This document shows, in pieces, positions 58,655-64,000 of a DNA stretch of 64,000 bases. Position 1 is the first letter of the stretch, and each line of letters starts with the position of its first letter. The stretch lies in NCBI RefSeq assembly GCF_014489555.1, contig NZ_CP060784.1, positions 806,001 to 870,000 on the forward strand, in the 5' to 3' direction. The notes under the pieces were generated by a model. It was not told the origin of the DNA, ran no database searches, and worked only from the letters and a program-made list of their open reading frames with translations. Source of the DNA: Hymenobacter qilianensis. GTDB lineage: Bacteria; Bacteroidota; Bacteroidia; Cytophagales; Hymenobacteraceae. A program made the position numbers and the translations under genes.

Positions 58655-59164
58655 ATGTCCTCTCTCTTTTTCTTTCTGTCGTTTGTAGCCCTGTTTAGCG
58701 CGCTTGGTGTGGTGCTAGCCAAAAACCCGGTTCATAGCGTGCTGTTTCTGATCCTCACGTTTTTCACGATCTCAGGACACTACTTGCTGCTGAACGCGCA
58801 GTTTCTGGCGGCCGTGAACATTATTGTGTATGCGGGGGCCATTATGGTTCTGTTCCTGTTCGTGATTATGTTCCTGAACCTGAACGCTGATACGGAGCCC
58901 CATAAGTCGGCTTTGTCTAAGATAGCAGCGGCCATAGCGGGCGGCTCACTTCTGCTTATTCTGGTTGCTGCCTTGCGCGATATTCAGCCCGGCGGAGTTG
59001 ATGCATCTACTTTCGATTCGCAGATTGGCATGGTAGACCGGTTGGGTATGGTGCTGTATAAGCAATACATGCTGCCATTTGAGTTGGTATCGGTCTTGTT
59101 TATAGTGGCAATGGTCGGCGCCATGATGCTGGGTAAACGGGAAACGGGCGAGCGAAACTTCTAG
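58655..59164 (+). CDS. nuoJ: NADH-quinone oxidoreductase subunit J
   Basis: 169 residues from the ATG at 58655, five membrane helices. AAVNIIVYAGAIMVLFLFVIMFLN is the diagnostic third helix. The upstream TTG at 58637 would add six residues and is less likely. It is the last nuo gene here; a very long hairpin follows at once, and nuoK, L, M and N are not found in the rest of the window. Confidence 0.94.
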   Translation: MSSLFFFLSFVALFSALGVVLAKNPVHSVLFLILTFFTISGHYLLLNAQFLAAVNIIVYAGAIMVLFLFVIMFLNLNADTEPHKSALSKIAAAIAGGSLLLILVAALRDIQPGGVDASTFDSQIGMVDRLGMVLYKQYMLPFELVSVLFIVAMVGAMMLGKRETGERNF

Positions 59165-59242
59165 ATAGCTAAAGCTTAAAAAGAGAAAAGCGACCACTGA
59201 ACAATCAGTGGTCGCTTTTCTCTTTTTAAGCTTTAGCTATCT
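59163..59242 (+). terminator. Very long perfect hairpin ending the nuo operon
   Basis: Arms 59163-59200 and 59205-59242 pair perfectly (38 bases) around an ACAA loop. The arm begins AGATAGCTAAAGCTTAAAAA and starts inside the nuoJ stop codon. T-rich stretches follow the central G/C core (CGACCACTGA/TCAGTGGTCG). It should act as a strong terminator in either direction. Confidence 0.85.
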
Positions 59243-59478
59243 GCCCACTAAGGCCAGGATCTAATAAACTATTGAATTAAAACTCAACAGAGTAGGAGTA
59301 TCAAGATTAAAAGCACATTAATTATTCATAGTAGTAAAACTATTATCAAAGAGAGCTGTATATATTTGCGCTCAGTCAGATATGCTCAGGAGTGCTTTTG
59401 TAGCCTTGGAGCGGCTTTTAGGAGAGCGCTAGGCAGCGCGACGCACAACAACCTGAACACCACAATCCTTCCTCGAGA
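59243..59478. other. AT-rich intergenic region before the TetR gene
   Basis: Contains a -7 box TATATTTG at 59361-59368 but no ideal -33 TTTG. No gene seen. Confidence 0.45.
59361..59368 (+). promoter_or_regulatory. -7 box for the efflux operon
   Basis: TATATTTG fits TAnnTTTG, 110 bases before the TetR start. Confidence 0.45.
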
Positions 59479-60156
59479 ATGTTAACTACGCTGCGTCCAG
59501 AGCTTAATGAGAAGCTTTTTTTGCGTGATCCACATGAGACTGATCTTGGTCGGAAGATCATAGCTACGAGCGTGCAGCTTATTGACGAATTGGGATTTGA
59601 GCTGTTCACCTTTAAAAAGCTGGCCCAGCAGATAGGCTCCACGGAGGCGTCGCTATACCGGTACTTTGAAAACAAGCACCGTTTGCTGGTTTATCTTATT
59701 TCGTGGCACTGGGCGTGGCTTCGGTTTCAAATTCGCTTTCACACGCACAATGTGACCGATCCGAACGCCCGGCTCCGGCTCATCCTAGGTATTATCACCA
59801 ACGCTCACAGTGATAATGCCACAACTCCCGAGCTAGACGAGGCAGCGTTGTACCGTGTGGTAGTGGCGGAGGCCTCTAAGACCTACCTTACTCGCGAGGT
59901 TGACCAAGTAAATCATGATGGCTTTTATCGTGAATACAAAAGCTTGTGTGCCGACATCACGGCGGTAGTCCAGGAAATTGCCCCCCAGTACCCCTATCCG
60001 CACGCCCTGGTAAGCACGTTGCTTGAGTCAGCGCGCAAGCAGCTCTTTTTCTCACAGCACTTGCCTTCTTTGGCCGATGCACCCACTCCTGAAACGGCTA
60101 AGCAAGATATTCTGGGGTTTTTGGAGAGCATCGCCTTTTCAGTACTAAGCAAGTAA
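59479..60156 (+). CDS. TetR-family transcriptional regulator
   Basis: 225 residues. The N-terminal HTH is FELFTFKKLAQQIGSTEASL followed by YRYFENKHRLLVYLI. The C-terminus is the ligand-binding part. It heads a set of co-directional transport genes (22-base gap to the next), so it probably controls them, perhaps as a repressor that is released by the exported compound. Confidence 0.9.
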   Translation: MLTTLRPELNEKLFLRDPHETDLGRKIIATSVQLIDELGFELFTFKKLAQQIGSTEASLYRYFENKHRLLVYLISWHWAWLRFQIRFHTHNVTDPNARLRLILGIITNAHSDNATTPELDEAALYRVVVAEASKTYLTREVDQVNHDGFYREYKSLCADITAVVQEIAPQYPYPHALVSTLLESARKQLFFSQHLPSLADAPTPETAKQDILGFLESIAFSVLSK

Positions 60157-60178
60157 TCATCATTCAACAGTCTCCGTT

Positions 60179-61909
60179 ATGGCTGAAACTTCATCTGGAC
60201 CTACGTCAGGTCAACGCTTGTGGCGGCTGCTGCTGACTGAACGGCGCGATATCGCTTACCTGTATGTATACGCAGCGCTAGCGGGGCTTATTACTTTATC
60301 ATTGCCCCTCGGCGTGCAGAGTGTGATTGGCTTTGTATCGAGCGGAGCAGTGAGCACTTCCTTAATCGTGCTCATCGCTTTTATCACGGTGGGAACGGTG
60401 ATAGTTGGAGGCCTGCAGATCATGCAGATTTACTTGGTAGAGTTCCTGCAGCAGCGCTTGTTTGCTCGGATTGCCTTCGATTTCGCGGTACATCTGCCTC
60501 GCGTGCGCACTGAAGCCCTGGGCGATGAGTACCTGCCAGAGCTTATGAATCGGATGCTCGACACGCCTACTCTGCAAAAAGGATTGGCTATTCTATTGAT
60601 TGACTTTTCCTCGGCTGGTGTCCAGATCCTGTTTGGGTTGCTCCTGCTATCCTTCTACCATCCGGCCTTTATCGTTTTTGGTCTGTTCCTGGTGTTGATT
60701 CTGGGCTTGCTATTACGCCTGACCTGGAGAAGAGGCCTAGAGACGAGCCTTACGGAGTCAAAATACAAATACCGGGTAGTGTCTTGGCTCGAGGATGTGG
60801 CCCGTACGGTTCATACGTTTCGCCTGGCGCCACGCCATGCCATGGTTCTCGACCGTACCGATGAGCACGTCAATGGGTATCTCATGGCCCGACGCTCGCA
60901 CTTTCGGGTACTGATGACGCAGTATTTAGGCTTTGTTGGTTTCAAAACCCTTATTACGGCTGGCCTGCTAACTATTGGCTGCTGGCTACTGGTAGCCAAA
61001 GAAATCAATATTGGCCAGTTTGTAGCTTCTGAAATCGTCATTATCCTCACTATTGGAGCAGTTGAGAAAATCCTGATCAAGCTGGATGTCCTCTACGATG
61101 CTCTCACTTCGATCAATAAAATCGGTCATGTGCTGGAGTTGCCTAGCATCAAAAACCAGCCAAGTGCCAACCTTACCTTTTCAGCCAGTAATCGTGGTGT
61201 AGCGGTCGATTTGCACCTCGTAACGTATCAGTATCCGAACGCAAACCGCCAAGTTGTGCACGATGTATCCTTAAACCTACAACCCAACGAACACCTAGGA
61301 TTGGCTGGTTACGATGGCTCGGGCAAGACCACGCTCCTGCGAGTTATGGGTGGATTGCTTGATACTTACCAAGGCGTTATCACCTATGATGATATCGCTC
61401 TGCGTGACCTTTCCCCCGAAACATTGTCGCGGGCGATGGGATCGAATTTCTCGCATCAGCACTTGTTCAGTGGCTCTGTATTGGAGAATATAACGCTTAA
61501 TCAACCTGAAATTCAGCCCGTTGATATTTCCTGGGCGCTCGATCTGGTAGGGCTGCGTGATAAGCTACATGCTTGGCCTCAGGGCTTGGGCACCTACCTG
61601 ACTACTGGCACTCCCCTGGCTGACAACGTGAAGCAAAAGCTGCTGCTGGCCCGCGCCCTGGTACGTCGCCCCCGCCTGCTTCTGCTCGACCACTTTCTGC
61701 CCGCTGTAGAATCGGCTGAGCGGCGGCGGATACTGAAGCGCCTGCTGTCGCCCGACATGCCCTGGACGCTGATTCTGGCTTCCAGCGACCCGCGCCTGCT
61801 GGCACTTTGCCCACGTGTTGCCGTGCTTCGCGACGGGCATCTGGTTGCCACCGGCGACTATGCAGTCATTGCCCAGCAGCCTGAGCTGCAGGAGCTCTTT
61901 GTTGCTTAA
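60179..61909 (+). CDS. ABC transporter, fused permease and degenerate ATPase
   Basis: 576 residues. An N-terminal six-helix exporter domain (about residues 20-310) is followed by an ATPase domain. The Walker A GYDGSGKTT is intact. The signature is LADNVKQKLL where LSGGQ is expected; Walker B ends LLLLDHFLP, so the catalytic Glu is His; the switch His is replaced in LASSDPRLLA. ATP hydrolysis must be weak or absent unless a partner supplies it. No peptidase domain. It lies between TetR and HlyD genes, as in type I-like secretion sets. Confidence 0.88.
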   Translation: MAETSSGPTSGQRLWRLLLTERRDIAYLYVYAALAGLITLSLPLGVQSVIGFVSSGAVSTSLIVLIAFITVGTVIVGGLQIMQIYLVEFLQQRLFARIAFDFAVHLPRVRTEALGDEYLPELMNRMLDTPTLQKGLAILLIDFSSAGVQILFGLLLLSFYHPAFIVFGLFLVLILGLLLRLTWRRGLETSLTESKYKYRVVSWLEDVARTVHTFRLAPRHAMVLDRTDEHVNGYLMARRSHFRVLMTQYLGFVGFKTLITAGLLTIGCWLLVAKEINIGQFVASEIVIILTIGAVEKILIKLDVLYDALTSINKIGHVLELPSIKNQPSANLTFSASNRGVAVDLHLVTYQYPNANRQVVHDVSLNLQPNEHLGLAGYDGSGKTTLLRVMGGLLDTYQGVITYDDIALRDLSPETLSRAMGSNFSHQHLFSGSVLENITLNQPEIQPVDISWALDLVGLRDKLHAWPQGLGTYLTTGTPLADNVKQKLLLARALVRRPRLLLLDHFLPAVESAERRRILKRLLSPDMPWTLILASSDPRLLALCPRVAVLRDGHLVATGDYAVIAQQPELQELFVA

Positions 61910-62005
61910 AAATGCCCCCCATGTAGTCTTGCCGCCAGCTTGTATGAGCACTACAAGACTCCCGCTGGCCGCAAGCTCCGAAACGAATTTTACAGTTTTC
62001 ATCCT

Positions 62006-63388
62006 ATGCCTTTCGCTGAGTATTCTGTTCCTGAAAACCACCCGGAAGCCAAACGCTTCACCTCGTTTGAGCGGGTGCAAACGCCGCGCACAGGCCGAGT
62101 ACTAGCTCGTTGGTGTGCTGGCATGGGAATGTTGGTGATGCTATGCGGCTTTTTGCCCTGGACCCAAAACATTCGCTCTACGGGCACGCTCACCACGCTG
62201 CGCCCCCAAGACCGTCCGCAAACGGTTCCCAGCACAATTGCCGGCCGCATTATGCGCTGGCGTGTAAAGGAAGGACAACTAGTACAACGCGGCGATACCT
62301 TGGTCGATATTGCGGAAATAAAAGACAAGTATTTCGATCCTGACTTACTCCTTCGTACTCGTGAGCAGCTAGCGGCCAAAGAGGGTTCACTGCGCGAGAA
62401 CAGCGCAAAGGCAATCGCGCTGAGCCAGCAACAGATAGCGCTGCGCGAAGGCCTGCGGGTAAGCCTCGATAAAGCGCGAAACAAAGTGCGTCAAAGCCGC
62501 CTGAAAGTGCTGAGCGATAGTGCTGAACTGGTGGCTGCCAACACTGATTTTGCTATTGCACGTCAGCAGCTCGACCGGCAGGAAAAACTTTACCAGCAGG
62601 GTCTGAAATCACTAACTGAAGTAGAGCAGCGGCGGCTTAAATTTCAGGAATCGACGGCTAAGCAGCAGGCGGTGGCAAACAAGCTGGGAGTGAGCCAGCA
62701 GGAGCTGATAAATGCCCGCCTGGAGCTGCTTTCTCTCGGCGCTGAGTACCAGGACAAGCTAGCGAAGTCGGAGAGTGACCGGCGAAGTGCTACCGCTTAC
62801 CAGTTCGATACGGAGGGGCAAATAGCCAAAATGCGCAACGAATATGCTAATCTGAGCATCCGCGACGCTTTTTATCGCATTACAGCTCCGCAGGATGGCT
62901 ACGTAGTAAGAGCCCTTAAACAAGGCCTTGGCGAGATTATTAAAGAAGGCGAGCCCATCGTGACGGTGATGCCCTCAAAACCTCAGTTGGCCGCTGAACT
63001 TTATGTGAAGCCCATGGATATTCCGCTGCTTTCAGTGGGCCGCAAGGTCCGGCTACAGTTTGATGGCTGGCCAGCACTGGTATTTTCGGGCTGGCCCGGC
63101 ACGAGCTTCGGCACCTTCGGGGGCGTGGTAGCCGTCATCGATAACATTGATAGCCAAGGGCAGTACCGCGTGCTTGTTATCCCGGATCCTGACACGGAGG
63201 CCTGGCCCCCTCCATTGCGAGTTGGCAGCGGCGTGTATGGCTGGGCTCTGCTCGACGATGTGCCCATTTGGTATGAACTGTGGCGCCAGCTGAATGGCTT
63301 CCCGCCCAATTTTGTGGGCAAACCGAAGGAGACTGACAAGCTGGTGAAAGCAGATAAAACTGAAAATTATGCTACGGCCGAAGAGTAA
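62006..63388 (+). CDS. HlyD-family membrane fusion protein
   Basis: About 460 residues from the ATG at 62006 (the frame is open from 61940). One membrane helix (GMGMLVMLCGFLPWTQNI) is followed by lipoyl-like halves (TIAGRIMRWRVKEGQLVQRG and YRITAPQDGYVVRALKQGLGE) and a long coiled coil between them (about residues 120-300). It should link the ABC protein in the inner membrane to the TolC-like outer-membrane channel. Confidence 0.9.
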   Translation: MPFAEYSVPENHPEAKRFTSFERVQTPRTGRVLARWCAGMGMLVMLCGFLPWTQNIRSTGTLTTLRPQDRPQTVPSTIAGRIMRWRVKEGQLVQRGDTLVDIAEIKDKYFDPDLLLRTREQLAAKEGSLRENSAKAIALSQQQIALREGLRVSLDKARNKVRQSRLKVLSDSAELVAANTDFAIARQQLDRQEKLYQQGLKSLTEVEQRRLKFQESTAKQQAVANKLGVSQQELINARLELLSLGAEYQDKLAKSESDRRSATAYQFDTEGQIAKMRNEYANLSIRDAFYRITAPQDGYVVRALKQGLGEIIKEGEPIVTVMPSKPQLAAELYVKPMDIPLLSVGRKVRLQFDGWPALVFSGWPGTSFGTFGGVVAVIDNIDSQGQYRVLVIPDPDTEAWPPPLRVGSGVYGWALLDDVPIWYELWRQLNGFPPNFVGKPKETDKLVKADKTENYATAEE

Positions 63389-63442
63389 CCACACCTAATA
63401 CCGCGTATTCTGTCATCACCGCATAAATCCCCTTTGCCTTTC

Positions 63443-64000
63443 ATGGTTCGTTACGTCATTTCGCTGGTTGTGCTCCTTGCGGCTGGGCTTGGGTTGTTGC
63501 CAGTTGGTCGGGCGACGGCGCAACCATTGCCGCGCGACACGACGCAGCTTGTCTTTACGCTCACTGACTTGTTTACGCACGTCACGCTACGGCACCCGGT
63601 GGCCCGGCAAGCCGGCTTGCTGCCCGAGCGCGCGCAGCAGGAAATCCGCTACGCCCGCGGCCTGCTCGACCCATCGGTGAGCAGTAAATACTACGGCAAG
63701 ACATTGGGAGGCAAGGATTATTTCAACACCTGGGACAATGCCCTTAAGGTTCCGGTGTGGTTTGGCTTCGACGTGAAAGCGGGCTTTGAGCGCAATGTGG
63801 GCACTTATGTAAGCGAGCAAATACGGACGCCCGAAAGCGGCCTGAGCTATCTGGGCATATCGGTGCCGCTGGCGCAGGGCTTGCTTATTGATGAGCGAAG
63901 GGCAGCCATCCGGCAAGCGCAGGCATTGGCGGGTCTGGCGGAAGCGGAGCGCCGCGGCGCACTCAACAAGCTTCTGCTTTCGGCGGCGAAGGATTACTGG
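63443..64000 (+). CDS. TolC-family outer-membrane protein (N-terminal part)
   Basis: The reading frame opens at the ATG at 63443 and is cut by the window end after 186 codons. It has a signal peptide ending GRATAQ. TLTDLFTHVTLRHPVARQAGLLPERAQQEIRYARG is the first helical hairpin of TolC-like channels. It is the outer-membrane partner of the HlyD and ABC genes just upstream (54 bases). Confidence 0.85.
   Translation, partial: MVRYVISLVVLLAAGLGLLPVGRATAQPLPRDTTQLVFTLTDLFTHVTLRHPVARQAGLLPERAQQEIRYARGLLDPSVSSKYYGKTLGGKDYFNTWDNALKVPVWFGFDVKAGFERNVGTYVSEQIRTPESGLSYLGISVPLAQGLLIDERRAAIRQAQALAGLAEAERRGALNKLLLSAAKDYW

Overview
The window is a stretch of a Bacteroidota chromosome, most like Hymenobacter or a close relative in the Cytophagales. 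The evidence is the G+C-rich coding sequence, TAnnTTTG-type -7 promoter boxes (one with a perfect TTTG-N19 partner ahead of nuoA), a type IX secretion C-terminal sorting domain, an STN-type TonB receptor paired with a DUF4249 lipoprotein, a short NuoG without the molybdopterin domain, and many terminators built on GCCCCCAG/CTGGGGGC stems. No rRNA, tRNA, CRISPR array, prophage or insertion sequence was seen.

Layout. 1-3.4 kb: end of a PfkB-type phosphofructokinase, a Nudix hydrolase, a 38-residue membrane protein and a secreted prolyl oligopeptidase. 3.5-10.7 kb (minus strand): an outer-membrane cluster with a secreted protein, an STN/TonB receptor, a DUF4249 lipoprotein and an MG2-like protein. 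10.9-19.5 kb: a CurA-like reductase, an ExbD-like protein that lacks the key Asp, a TPR lipoprotein, DUF3891, an SDR, an HExxH protein and DUF72. 20-24 kb: paoABC-like periplasmic aldehyde oxidoreductase. 24-31 kb: small enzymes, a metallo-beta-lactamase-fold protein, DUF808, four copies of a compound palindromic repeat and a VapBC remnant. 31.4-45.5 kb: an AT-rich lipoprotein, clpB, two paralogous membrane proteins, a T9SS-sorted repeat protein, DoxX pair, SMP-30-like lipoprotein, HupE/UreJ, an M1 peptidase and NDH-2. 45.7-50.4 kb: regulatory and metabolic genes ending in pruA. 50.6-59.2 kb: nuoABCDEFGHIJ (complex I), ended by a very long hairpin after nuoJ; nuoK-N are not here. 59.4-64 kb: TetR regulator, ABC protein with a degenerate ATPase site, HlyD adaptor and TolC-like protein (cut by the window end).

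The most important caution is that at least 16, probably 17, single-base losses, mostly inside G or C runs, break 13 genes, including nuoF twice. In every case adding one base restores the expected protein. I read these as sequence errors rather than pseudogenes and annotate the joined genes. Positions of each site are given.

How the genes work together: complex I and NDH-2 both feed the quinone pool; PaoABC oxidises aldehydes in the periplasm; PruA finishes proline degradation to glutamate; the TonB/DUF4249/MG2 cluster is probably an uptake or cell-surface module; the TetR-ABC-HlyD-TolC set is probably a self-regulated envelope-spanning export system.
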